DNA of 54,482 nucleotides, from NCBI GenBank assembly GCA_937928555.1, contig CALFWR010000048.1, positions 1 through 54,482 on the forward strand. Direction: 5' to 3'. Positions 7,914-15,708 of the stretch are shown here, one piece after another (within the stretch, counting starts at the first letter, position 1; each line of letters starts with the position of its first letter). This stretch comes from an uncultured Pirellulaceae bacterium (GTDB lineage: Bacteria > Planctomycetota > Planctomycetia > Pirellulales > Pirellulaceae). The notes under the pieces are model-generated. The model saw only the letters and a list, made by a program, of their open reading frames with translations, had not been told where the DNA came from and ran no database searches. A program made the position numbers and the translations under genes.

Positions 7914-9962
7914 ATGATCGTCTCCTGGGAATGGCTTAGCCAATACGTTGACCTGAACATGAGCCACGACGAACTTGTCGATCGGCTGACGATGTCGGGT
8001 TTGAATCACGAAGGCACCGACGAGGTCGGAAGCGACAAGGCCATCGATTTGGAGGTGACTTCCAACCGCCCGGATTGCCTTGGCCACATCGGCGTCGCCC
8101 GCGAAGTCGCGGTGCTGTTTGAGCTTCCGCTTTCCGTTCCCGATCCGCAGCCACCGGTCTGCGATCGCAAGACGGCTGATTTTTGCAGCGTTGAAATCAA
8201 CTCGCCACATTGTTACCGGTACACGGCCCGATTGATTCATGGGGCCAAAGTCGGTCCCAGTCCCGATTGGTTGAAGAACCGGCTTGCTGCTCTGAAGTGC
8301 GAATCGATCAACAATGTTGTGGACGTGACCAACTATGTGATGTTCGAATGCGGCCAGCCGCTGCATGCTTTTGATCGCGAAAAGATTCAGGACGGCAAAA
8401 TTATTGTTCGCAACGCCAACGACGGCGAACAGTTCGCAGCAATCGATCATTCGACCTACAAGCTGGACGCCGACATGTGCGTCGTCGCCGACCCCAGCGG
8501 AGCGGTGGCGATTGGCGGTGTGATGGGAGGGCTTGATTCAGAGATCTCTGACAGCACGACTGAGATTCTGGTTGAAGCGGCTTACTTCAATTTGCTTTCG
8601 GTTCGCAAAACAGCCCGACAACTGAGCCTGTTCAGTCCGTCGTCGTTTCGCTTCGAAAGAGACATCGACTCATGGCAGCTTGATTGGGCAAGCCGCCGAT
8701 GTTGCGAACTGATCCTCGAAACCGCAGGCGGCGTTTTGCTTGATGGAGTTGTCGACGTTGGGGACAAGCCCGTCGATCCACCGACGGTGACCTTGCGTTT
8801 GTCGCAACTCAAGCGGGTTCTTGGCATCGAGATCCCTGCCGACTTGCCAGCCAAGATCCTCAAGGACCTTGGCAACGAAGTGAAGCAGTCAACCGGCGAG
8901 TCGGTAACGGTGGTGGCTCCGAGTTGGCGGAAGGATCTGACGCGGGAAATCGACCTGGTCGAAGAAGTCGGTCGCGTGTATGGCTTTGACAAAGTTCCTG
9001 ACAACGCGGCGGTTCCGATGGCCGCGTCTTACAAACAAAAAAGTGATCGGGTGGTTGAAAAAGTTCGCCGCGTGCTGACGGCAGCCGGATTCAACGAAGC
9101 CCTCACGCCCAGCCTTGTGCCGCAGAAGTGGTCCGATGCGATCAGTCCCTGGACGGATCAGCCCGCGGTTCACAGCAGCCAACCGATGGCGGGAGTTGTG
9201 GAAAAAGCCAGCCAACGTCAACTGGGGATCGTCAATTGTGCGCGTCGAAGCTTGATCCCGAGCCTTCTGGAAGCCAAGCGTATCAATCAGGCCCGCTCCA
9301 ATCCGGATATCCATCTGTTCGAAACGGCCCAGGTTTACCTTCCCGTGGCTGACGAAGCGATTCCACATCAGCCGGTGGTTCTTGCTGCCGTGACCGACGG
9401 CGATTTTGCCTCATTGAAGGGCGCTCTCGAAGCGGTGCTTGCCGACATCGATCCGGCAAGTTCGTTTGAGATTGGTCCCTGTGAGGTTGATCTGTTTGAT
9501 AATTCGCGTCGAGCAACGCTGCTGATCAATGGCAAAACGGTCGGGTTGCTGGGAGAGATTTCCGATTCGGGAAAGAAGTCATTTGGCTTGAGAAGCCAGA
9601 CGACCGTTGCCGAAGTACAGCTTTCGGCTTTGGAAGATTTGGCCGTTTTGATTCCGCAGCATGTGGATCAGAGTCCGTTTCCGCCAATGTCCCGTGATTT
9701 TAATTTTGTTGTGGAAAACGCGGTTCATTGGGCGGACCTTGAATCGACCGTTCGCAACAGTGGCGGCGAACTGGTGGAATCAATTCAATACCTGGATACG
9801 TTTCGCGACGCAGAAAAAGATGGCGCTGACAAAAAGCGTTTACTTTTGAATGTGCAGTTGCGATCGGCGTCAGCAACACTGACCGCAGAGCAGGCCGAAG
9901 AAGTTTGCCAGAAGATCATCAAGGGCTGTGCAACGAACCATTCGGCAGTGCTGCTGGGGTAG
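7914..9962 (+). CDS. pheT: Phenylalanine--tRNA ligase beta subunit lacking the EMAP/OB-fold domain
   Basis: Beta subunit of phenylalanyl-tRNA synthetase: editing and tRNA binding. The protein has 682 residues, about 110 fewer than the common ~795-residue bacterial form. The N-terminal segment SWEWLSQYVDLNMSHDELVD is followed almost at once (about residue 40) by AIDLEVTSNRPDCLGHIGVA. In the usual protein, a tRNA-binding EMAP-type OB domain of roughly 110 residues separates these two blocks. The B3/B4 editing domain (SINNVVDVTNYVMFECGQPLH), the B5 region, the catalytic-like core and the C-terminal FDX-ACB anticodon-binding domain (FPPMSRDFNFVV) are all present. The missing domain explains the length, so this is not a frameshift. 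The partner pheS lies directly upstream. Confidence 0.95.
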   Translation: MIVSWEWLSQYVDLNMSHDELVDRLTMSGLNHEGTDEVGSDKAIDLEVTSNRPDCLGHIGVAREVAVLFELPLSVPDPQPPVCDRKTADFCSVEINSPHCYRYTARLIHGAKVGPSPDWLKNRLAALKCESINNVVDVTNYVMFECGQPLHAFDREKIQDGKIIVRNANDGEQFAAIDHSTYKLDADMCVVADPSGAVAIGGVMGGLDSEISDSTTEILVEAAYFNLLSVRKTARQLSLFSPSSFRFERDIDSWQLDWASRRCCELILETAGGVLLDGVVDVGDKPVDPPTVTLRLSQLKRVLGIEIPADLPAKILKDLGNEVKQSTGESVTVVAPSWRKDLTREIDLVEEVGRVYGFDKVPDNAAVPMAASYKQKSDRVVEKVRRVLTAAGFNEALTPSLVPQKWSDAISPWTDQPAVHSSQPMAGVVEKASQRQLGIVNCARRSLIPSLLEAKRINQARSNPDIHLFETAQVYLPVADEAIPHQPVVLAAVTDGDFASLKGALEAVLADIDPASSFEIGPCEVDLFDNSRRATLLINGKTVGLLGEISDSGKKSFGLRSQTTVAEVQLSALEDLAVLIPQHVDQSPFPPMSRDFNFVVENAVHWADLESTVRNSGGELVESIQYLDTFRDAEKDGADKKRLLLNVQLRSASATLTAEQAEEVCQKIIKGCATNHSAVLLG

Positions 9963-10027
9963 TGCAGGGGTGTGTAAGCAGTATGCGATAGCCGACGCCA
10001 CATCCAATGCTCGCGAACAGGCCGGCG

Positions 10028-11197
10028 TCAGTTTCGCAGCGTCAGAACCCCAACCTCCGGCGGGCAAAAGATCCGCAAACATTTGTCGCCGGAAACCCCG
10101 CGACTGACCCGCATGACGGAATTTCCGAACTCAAACGTCCCGCTGGCGAATTTGGTTCTGTACTTGCTGGGTGCGACCAGTGGGCCGATGCCAGGAATTT
10201 GAATCTGTCCGCCATGGCAATGTCCCGCCAGAATCAAATCAAAATCCTGCTCCAACGCCCAGAGGTGCTGGTCGGGGGAATGAGCCAGAAGGATTCGAAA
10301 CGGTTTGGGGTTGGCAAGGCCTCCGTTGTTGGCGACCACTGGCAGTTCCTTTGTTTCACCAAACCAGGGCAACTCGTTTCCCGCGATCTCAATCGCGATG
10401 TCGTTGATGGTCAGAGAATGCCACTTGCCGTCGCCAACCCACGTCATTTTACTGTCCGCCAGAGCCCGCAAAAGTTGACTTTGGCTCGAGACGCGTCGAT
10501 CATGATTTCCGCGGATGAAAAACGTTCCGTGTTTTGATTCGATATTTCCGAAAACGGGATCGATCCAGTCGATGCATTTGTCTTCATCGACCAGGTCACC
10601 GGTGACCAGCACCAGATCGGGCTGGTGCCTGTTCGTTTCGTGGATGACTTCTTCGAACCACCGCCGTGACAGCATTCGCATCAGGTGAAGGTCGGAAAGA
10701 TGAGCGATTTTCAGGCCATCAAGCCGCTCGGGCAAACGGGGAATTCGCAGGGTTACTTCTTCGATTGCCAGGACATGCGATTTGTTCTGAGGGATAGCCG
10801 ATAGCATTCTGGCACGGCTCGTTGCGTAGACGCTTTCTCCAATCCGTTGCTGCAAGTCAATCAACGACCGGGTTTGCTCAATAATGGTGTCAGGTGTTTT
10901 CTGGTTCCACTTGCGCCAACACCAGAAAAGTACTTCGAAGGTTCCAATGCCGATGCACAAGCAAAGATAAATGCGGTGCCGCCACGAGACGTTCACAAAC
11001 TCGGACACTGAAACCGAGCCGATTACAAACGAGCTGTACGCCATCCAGGCGAAGCTGATCAGCAGCATCGCCGCACAGAATTTTTCGGTTCCTTTGCGGA
11101 TCGGACGCGGCAGAGAGCCAGCGTGGACACGGCAGTAGATCGAAAACCAAACCGAAAAATTGCCAATCGCAGCCAATGTCCAAAACAAAAAATCCAT
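10028..11197 (-). CDS. Membrane-anchored metallophosphoesterase (YkuE-like)
   Basis: Calcineurin-like phosphoesterase of 389 residues. The N-terminal ~90 residues contain three hydrophobic segments (about 1-22, 40-62, 72-92), so the enzyme is membrane-bound. The metal-binding signature is complete and in order: SDLHL, TGDLVDEDK, RGNHDRR, LLAHSPDQ and AGHCHGGQ. Proteins of this type (YkuE, YaeI and relatives) act on phosphate esters, in some cases lipid pyrophosphates such as UDP-diacylglucosamine. The substrate here cannot be read from sequence. The stop is 66 bp from the convergent pheT. The upstream gene at 11275-12360 has the same direction and is 77 bp away. Confidence 0.92.
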   Translation of the reverse strand: MDFLFWTLAAIGNFSVWFSIYCRVHAGSLPRPIRKGTEKFCAAMLLISFAWMAYSSFVIGSVSVSEFVNVSWRHRIYLCLCIGIGTFEVLFWCWRKWNQKTPDTIIEQTRSLIDLQQRIGESVYATSRARMLSAIPQNKSHVLAIEEVTLRIPRLPERLDGLKIAHLSDLHLMRMLSRRWFEEVIHETNRHQPDLVLVTGDLVDEDKCIDWIDPVFGNIESKHGTFFIRGNHDRRVSSQSQLLRALADSKMTWVGDGKWHSLTINDIAIEIAGNELPWFGETKELPVVANNGGLANPKPFRILLAHSPDQHLWALEQDFDLILAGHCHGGQIQIPGIGPLVAPSKYRTKFASGTFEFGNSVMRVSRGVSGDKCLRIFCPPEVGVLTLRN

Positions 11198-11274
11198 GCC
11201 TTAATCGTAGCTTCCGCAGGGCGAACAAAAAAGCCGACTTGCGGCCAAGAGGAAGCTTGATCGACGAAAGCGGA

Positions 11275-12360
11275 TTATTCTTCGCTTCGGTTCATGAGCT
11301 TGGCCATGTATTCTTGGACCACACTGTCAGGATTTGTTTCAGGATTCGACGCGGAAGTGACTTCCCGGACACTTGCTCCCAACTCATTGACAAAATTCAA
11401 AGTTGCTGATGCGTCTTCCATCTCTGGCAACTGGCCTGCCAATTCGTCCAACTGCGTCATGGTAACAACAAATTTTACGCCTGATTGTTCGGAGCCCGCA
11501 TCCCGGACTTCTAGCACCGCGTTGTTTTCTGATCGACACTCGGGGCACAGGTGGACCACCAGGCGGGTCATCGATTCACCGGCTTCGATGTGTTTGATGC
11601 TGTTGAAGTCTCCGGCTTGGATGCAATCGGCGACACGCTCTGCGTCACCGGCAAACTGTCCCGCAGGCGAGGCTTCAAGCCATCGCTGGCACTCAGAGCA
11701 GAAAGGTGGCCGTCGCAATCGCGTCGCAGCAAAGGCAACAAGGCCCGTCATCAGGAACCATTCAATCGCCCATGTTGACAGAGTGGCAGCTCTGCTTTTC
11801 CCGTTTGGGTTGGCAGTCTTGTTCTGCAGGCTAACCTGTCCGCCGCGGTTGGCCTTGTAAGCGATAAACTCTTTGAAGCTGTCGATTCGAAGGTACTCAA
11901 GTGCTTCAGCAGAGGCAGCACGATTTGCGATTTCGTTTCGCACGTGCTCTGGAAGTTCGTTTTCGCGACCTTCGAATTCTTCACTCAGGAACACAATCTG
12001 GCGCTGCTCGAGGTAAGCCTTGTCGAGGTGGTCGACGAACTGCCGGTATTCGAACCAGTTGAGAAAAGCGACGCAAACGACCGATGCCACAACCGAAGCA
12101 GTTGCCGTCGCGATGATGTTTCGATTCTTGGTCAACTGTTGGGCGAAAGCCAGCAAACCTCCCATGCAAAGTCCAACGACGATCGGAACAAGGCCCGTTA
12201 CGTAGACTCCGTTGATGCCCAAAAACGATGCGATAAATCCAAATGCCATACCAATCAATCCCGATACAGCGATGAGCTTGAGTGCTGCCTGGGGATCAAA
12301 GGAACTGTCAGCAATGTACTGCGAGATGGGAGTTTGATTGCGGGAAATTTGATTTCGCAT
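11275..12360 (-). CDS. Integral membrane protein with zinc-ribbon-like cysteines
   Basis: A 361-residue protein not assigned to a family. Three hydrophobic segments lie near residues 28-48, 54-74 and 83-102, and a fourth near 192-212. A charged helical loop rich in Glu lies between the third and fourth. After the last segment come CSECQRW and CPECRSENN, two CxxC pairs about 60 residues apart, which could bind one zinc ion. The final ~90 residues are soluble and acidic and end KLMNRSEE. The arrangement suggests a cytoplasmic zinc-binding domain hung from a membrane bundle. Downstream on the same strand is the metallophosphoesterase (77 bp), so the two may be co-transcribed. Function unknown. 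Confidence 0.7.
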   Translation of the reverse strand: MRNQISRNQTPISQYIADSSFDPQAALKLIAVSGLIGMAFGFIASFLGINGVYVTGLVPIVVGLCMGGLLAFAQQLTKNRNIIATATASVVASVVCVAFLNWFEYRQFVDHLDKAYLEQRQIVFLSEEFEGRENELPEHVRNEIANRAASAEALEYLRIDSFKEFIAYKANRGGQVSLQNKTANPNGKSRAATLSTWAIEWFLMTGLVAFAATRLRRPPFCSECQRWLEASPAGQFAGDAERVADCIQAGDFNSIKHIEAGESMTRLVVHLCPECRSENNAVLEVRDAGSEQSGVKFVVTMTQLDELAGQLPEMEDASATLNFVNELGASVREVTSASNPETNPDSVVQEYMAKLMNRSEE

Positions 12361-12553
12361 TGGTTAATCAGTGGTTGGAGCGTTGTTTTGATATGAAATC
12401 AAGGTAGGTGCCGCCGAAAGATAGGTTGAACTGGCGAGCTTGCAAGCAAATGGCAAAATTGGTTTGCCGGCAGCAAGCTAAACCAACCGAGGTACGCGAA
12501 AATGCGACTTTTGGTTAAAACAGTGCTTTTGCCAGATTTGCAGCCGGTTACGA

Positions 12554-13465
12554 ATGGTCCGATTTTTCCAGTACTTGCTCGTCCAAATCGTCGTCAGCGT
12601 CATCCAGGTGATGCCGATGTCTTGGTGTGGTTCGTTTTGTCGTGGCCTGGTGTGGCTGGTATGCGACCGGCTCAAGTTTCGACGCAAGGTCATCCGCGAA
12701 AATATTTTGGGTGTTTACCCGGACGCCAGCGACGAGCGGATCGAGTACCTTTCGCGCCAGATGTGGTACCACTTGTTTTTAATGTGCTGCGAGATTGCCC
12801 AAGCACCCAGGAAGATTCACGACACCAACTGGCGGAAACACGTTTTCATTCGTGACAAAGTCCGCATGACTAGCTACCTGATCGACTACCGACCGCTGAT
12901 CGCGGTGTCGGGTCACTTCGGTAACTTTGAGATGGCGGGATACGTGACAGGTTTGCTTGGCATGCCCAGCTACACCGTTGCCCGTAAACTGGACAACGAC
13001 TACCTGGATCGTTTTCTCAATGCGTTTCGTGAACGCAATGGCCAGTTCATTCTGCCCAAAGACGGCAGCGCACCGATGGTTCAAAAAGTGCTTCAGGCCG
13101 GTGGGATCCTGACGATCCTTGGCGATCAACACGCCGGAACAAAAGGTTGCTGGATTGACTTCCTCGGTCGGCCCGCTGCCTGCCACAAAGCCATCGCCCT
13201 GTTTACGCTTTCGGGCAACGCGCCGATGATGGTCAGCTACTGTAAGCACACCGACAAGCCACTTCATTTCGAGATTGGCTGCACCGGCGTTGCCGATCCG
13301 CTTGAGTTGCCGGACGAACTGCGCGACACTAAATCATTGACGCAGTGGTACAACGATCGGATGGGAGAAGCCATCTACGCCGATCCAGACCAGTTTTGGT
13401 GGGTTCACCGGCGGTGGAAGGAAAAACCGGTTCGCAAAACCAAAAAGCGAATGCAGGCGGCCTGA
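12554..13465 (+). CDS. LpxL/HtrB-like lysophospholipid/lipid A acyltransferase
   Basis: A 303-residue protein of the LpxL/LpxM acyltransferase family, which transfers an acyl chain to a lipid at the inner membrane, typically to Kdo-lipid A. The first 35 residues hold a membrane-entering segment. The catalytic HX4E motif is H121 to E126 in GHFGNFE, and the downstream blocks (RKLDNDYLDRFLNAFRER, GGILTILGDQHAGTKG, FLGRPAACHKAIALF, DPDQFWWVHRRWK) are family landmarks. The position of the conserved D/E after the His and the final WVHRRWK segment make the assignment strong. Planctomycetes often encode several such enzymes. The exact acceptor lipid is an inference. A small hairpin lies about 55 bp after the stop. 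Confidence 0.93.
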   Translation: MVRFFQYLLVQIVVSVIQVMPMSWCGSFCRGLVWLVCDRLKFRRKVIRENILGVYPDASDERIEYLSRQMWYHLFLMCCEIAQAPRKIHDTNWRKHVFIRDKVRMTSYLIDYRPLIAVSGHFGNFEMAGYVTGLLGMPSYTVARKLDNDYLDRFLNAFRERNGQFILPKDGSAPMVQKVLQAGGILTILGDQHAGTKGCWIDFLGRPAACHKAIALFTLSGNAPMMVSYCKHTDKPLHFEIGCTGVADPLELPDELRDTKSLTQWYNDRMGEAIYADPDQFWWVHRRWKEKPVRKTKKRMQAA

Positions 13466-13520
13466 TGTTCTGTTCGATCCTGTTCTGTCCTGCACTTAGC
13501 ATTGCCTGCTTGAGTAGCGT

Positions 13521-13545
13521 GCCTCTTCGAGGCTGTGATTTTTCG
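13521..13545 (+). terminator. Weak possible terminator after the acyltransferase gene
   Basis: The hairpin GCCTC-TTCG-AGGC (13521-13533) is followed by a short T-rich run (GATTTTTCG). The stem is only 4-5 bp with a stable TTCG-like loop, so this is a tentative call. Confidence 0.4.
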
Positions 13546-13548
13546 ATC

Positions 13549-13591
13549 ACCCTCCCACCGGGAAGGTAGGCGGTTCACCGACGGGGAGGGT
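13549..13591. repeat. Inverted repeat ACCCTCCC ... GGGAGGGT
   Basis: Arms of 8 bp (13549-13556 and 13584-13591) pair perfectly around a 27-bp centre that contains its own short ACCG/CGGT pairing. It lies between convergent genes and may act as a transcript end or belong to a dispersed repeat. Only one copy was noticed in this window. Confidence 0.5.
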
Positions 13592-13677
13592 TAACCGCGA
13601 CTGACATTGCGTAGTACGTGCACTGCAAAAGAAGAGCATTGGCATTGCAGTGAATGAAGTCAAAACCTCGACTCCAA

Positions 13678-14085
13678 CTACAGCGAGCTCATCGCTTTTT
13701 CGAGAACGTCCTCGTTGACATAAATCGGCAGCGGTGGGTCACAGGTCATCGCGACGGCAATCGCATCCGATGGCCGCGCATCGAGTTCAACGATTTCGCC
13801 ACTCTTTGAGATCCGCAGGTTGGCAAAGTAGGTGTGCTCTCGAAGCTCACTGATAATCACGCTGTCAAGCTCGCCGCCCATGTTCTCAATTGCCCCTACC
13901 AGCAAATCGTGGGTCAGTGGCCGTGGCCTTTCAAGTCCTTTGACACGTCGGTCGATACTGGTGGCTTCGAAAATTCCAATCAGAATCGGAAACTGTCGCT
14001 CACCGTTGACTTCACGGAGAAAGACCAGTTGGTTGTCGTTGATCTCGCTGATAATGATGCGAGAGAGCTGCATTTCGATGAGCAT
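13678..14085 (-). CDS. Bifunctional nuclease family protein (DUF151/BFN)
   Basis: The 135-residue form starting MLIEMQLSRIIISEI is preferred. The ATG at 14085 has AAGGGA about 8 bp upstream, while the in-frame ATG at 14112 overlaps a TATAAT sequence that is probably the -10 box of this gene. The domain is the BFN/DUF151 fold: ERQFPILIGIFEATSIDR, then RPLTHDLLVGAIENMGG, and the C-terminal VELDARPSDAIAVAM signature. Family members in plants have been described as having nuclease activity, and mycobacterial members may be involved in stress; the biochemical role in this lineage is unclear. Length is normal for bacterial members (about 130-160). It converges with the acyltransferase gene, and a miniature element lies upstream. 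Confidence 0.9.
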   Translation of the reverse strand: MLIEMQLSRIIISEINDNQLVFLREVNGERQFPILIGIFEATSIDRRVKGLERPRPLTHDLLVGAIENMGGELDSVIISELREHTYFANLRISKSGEIVELDARPSDAIAVAMTCDPPLPIYVNEDVLEKAMSSL

Positions 14086-14110
14086 TTTGTTATCCCTTTC
14101 TTGTCGTTCC

Positions 14111-14116
14111 ATTATA
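14111..14116 (-). promoter_or_regulatory. Probable -10 box for the BFN gene
   Basis: TATAAT on the minus strand, 26 bp before the preferred start codon. The six bases before a 17-bp spacer are not a good -35 match, so the promoter is judged from the -10 box and its distance only. Confidence 0.45.
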
Positions 14117-14152
14117 GCAGGCGAGCCAAGCCGGTCACTCCCGCCGATTTAT

Positions 14153-14339
14153 CCCGGATTATTCACGACGACGGGCGTTGCTTCTACGTCTGGCCAACAG
14201 GAGCAAGGGAAAAGCTGAATTTCAACAAGAGTCGCGAATCATCCGATAGATGAAAACCTCAGCGATCGTTTCAGCGCATCAATGTCGTAGATCACTGTCT
14301 CAGCTGATTCTGACGCCCACGCCTCGTGAATAATCCGGG
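14153..14339 (+). mobile_element. Miniature inverted-repeat element, copy 1
   Basis: A 187-bp element beginning CCCGGATTATTCACGA and ending TCGTGAATAATCCGGG; the outer 16 bp of the two ends are perfect inverted repeats, with imperfect pairing further in. It is flanked by the 5-bp duplication TTTAT (14148-14152 and 14340-14344). The central TTA of the right duplication (14341-14343) is the TAA stop codon of the S4-domain gene on the minus strand. There is no coding capacity. Related copies are at 24024, 29903, 34058, 43742 and 54334. Confidence 0.92.
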
Positions 14340-14340
14340 T

Positions 14341-14562
14341 TTATGGTTCCAGGCCCACGCCGTAGACTTCGCCCGCAAACGCGACTTCGTCCCCCTCGTT
14401 AACCTTGCGGCGGCGGCGTGTTTCGACCACGCCGTTGACCAGGACATCGCCTGACTGGATCAGCCGTTTAGCCTGTCCACCGGTGGGCACGCCACACATT
14501 TGGAGGAATTGATCCAGGCGGATTCCAACAGGGGATTCGGGTGTCTCTGATGTTTGGTCCAT
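14341..14562 (-). CDS. S4-domain RNA-binding protein (YaaA/RlbA-like)
   Basis: A 73-residue protein from ATG 14562; an alternative TTG start at 14586 would add 8 residues. Nearly the whole protein is one S4 RNA-binding domain: IRLDQFLQMCGVPTGGQAKRLIQSGDVLVNGVVETRRRRKV. This is very close to the YaaA/YbcJ type of small S4 proteins, which bind structured RNA and in some bacteria take part in ribosome assembly. The stop codon falls exactly within the 5-bp target duplication of miniature element copy 1, so the gene end was regenerated by the duplication and the protein is intact. No same-strand neighbour is close. Confidence 0.92.
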   Translation of the reverse strand: MDQTSETPESPVGIRLDQFLQMCGVPTGGQAKRLIQSGDVLVNGVVETRRRRKVNEGDEVAFAGEVYGVGLEP

Positions 14563-14787
14563 AAATTCCGTGGCGATTTTGTCCAATATTCGTGGCTGGT
14601 CCTCGAAATAAGGGCGAATCTTGAATGGAAAGGTACTTCGATGGTTTCAATCGTGACAATTGTAGCAGCTGAAGCGGAACGCGTTGTTCAAGCTTTGTCC
14701 CGCATTGCGTTCCGTACCTTATCCCTGACCTAGATTGTCACACGTTGTGATCAGACCTTTAGCCGAAGGCCGCATCGCGACGCAAAA

Positions 14788-15447
14788 ATGGAATCCGAAA
14801 ACATGATCGAATTCGTTAACCAGTCATTTTCCCTGTTCAACCTTCCGGCAACGGCTCTGCTGTTGCTGGTGTTGTTGTACTGGGCGATGGTGATCGTCGG
14901 AGCCATCGGGATGGACGCGGTGGATTTTGATTTCGACGCGGATGTGGATGTGGACATCGATGGTGACTTTGACTCTGTCGCGGGCGGGTTTAGCTCATTC
15001 GCAGAGTTCATGCACCTGAACCATGTTCCGATTGTGATTGTGCTTTCGGTATTCGCACTGCTGTTCTGGGCGAGCAGCTTTTTTGGGAATCACTTCCTGA
15101 ACCCGTCAGGCAACAACATCATCGGGCTGGGCCTGATGAGCCTGAACGTTCCGGTCTGCCTGGTTTTGACCCGGCTGATCATTGGGCCTTTCGCGGAAGG
15201 GTTCAAACCACGGGAGGTGGACAAAGTTCGAGAGAGCATGGTTGGCTTGATCGGCGAAGTGACGACTTCGGAGGTGACTTCGGAGTTTGGGCAAGTCAGC
15301 ATTCGGCAGGATGGTCCGGAGTTGGTGATCAATGCCCGCACAGAAACAGACAAACCGGAGCTTGGCAAAGGCGACGCGGCAAAGATCGTGGCATACGACT
15401 ACGAGAAAGACACGTACCTGGTCGAGCTTTGCAAGTGGGAGAAGTAA
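14788..15447 (+). CDS. YqiJ-like membrane protein with a C-terminal OB-like domain
   Basis: First gene of the flotillin block. The 219-residue protein resembles the YqiJ/DUF1449 family, which is regularly found next to flotillin genes (yqiJ-yqiK in E. coli) and is related to NfeD-type partners. Residues 17-38 are a first membrane segment, followed by an Asp-rich loop (DFDFDADVDVDIDGDFD), two further hydrophobic segments (about 77-95 and 107-128), and a C-terminal domain from about residue 148 (VGLIGEVTTSEVTSEFGQVSI) that fits a small OB-like beta barrel. NfeD-type proteins work with flotillins at membranes; that role is inferred from family and position. The following gene is a 36-residue membrane peptide 69 bp away. 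Confidence 0.85.
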   Translation: MESENMIEFVNQSFSLFNLPATALLLLVLLYWAMVIVGAIGMDAVDFDFDADVDVDIDGDFDSVAGGFSSFAEFMHLNHVPIVIVLSVFALLFWASSFFGNHFLNPSGNNIIGLGLMSLNVPVCLVLTRLIIGPFAEGFKPREVDKVRESMVGLIGEVTTSEVTSEFGQVSIRQDGPELVINARTETDKPELGKGDAAKIVAYDYEKDTYLVELCKWEK

Positions 15448-15448
15448 A

Positions 15449-15479
15449 CGTGATTGTGGCTTCCAGCGGCAATCGTGCA
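15449..15479 (+). repeat. Small palindromic repeat, copy A (REP-like)
   Basis: GATTGTGGCTTCCAGCGGCAATC, a sequence of two part-complementary arms around a TTCCA loop, lies just after the YqiJ stop codon. The copies at 17761-17793 and 17876-17903 share the ATTG-GGC core and its complement. Such units often act as 3' stabilisers or transcription ends. Confidence 0.65.
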
Positions 15480-15516
15480 TTTTGGTTTACAAGCGAGAAC
15501 AACTGAGGACTGGAAG

Positions 15517-15627
15517 ATGGGTATGGGAATTCCGGGTGGCATGCGTGATCTGATCGTGATCTGTGTCGGAATCTTCTACCTCATTGGATACATCGTGAAT
15601 CAATACCTCGGCGGCGACGTTCGCTAA
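15517..15627 (+). CDS. 36-residue membrane microprotein between YqiJ and flotillin
   Basis: ATG at 15517, TAA at 15625-15627. The peptide runs MGMGIPGGMRDLIVICVG, then IFYLIGYIVNQYLGGDVR: a short polar head, one hydrophobic segment (about residues 11-31) and a short charged tail. A purine-rich GAGGACTGGAAG sequence lies just before the ATG. It sits in the 260-bp gap between the YqiJ-like and flotillin genes, all on one strand, so it is probably in the same transcript. No homologue is known to me. The chance of a random 36-codon frame is not small, but the transmembrane pattern, start context and position favour a real gene. Confidence 0.6.
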   Translation: MGMGIPGGMRDLIVICVGIFYLIGYIVNQYLGGDVR

Positions 15628-15708
15628 TCAAAACACAACATTCGATCCGGCTAAAACCGGTACTACAAACAGCAAATCAACGTTAGAGAACTTTTGGGAG
15701 AGACAACC

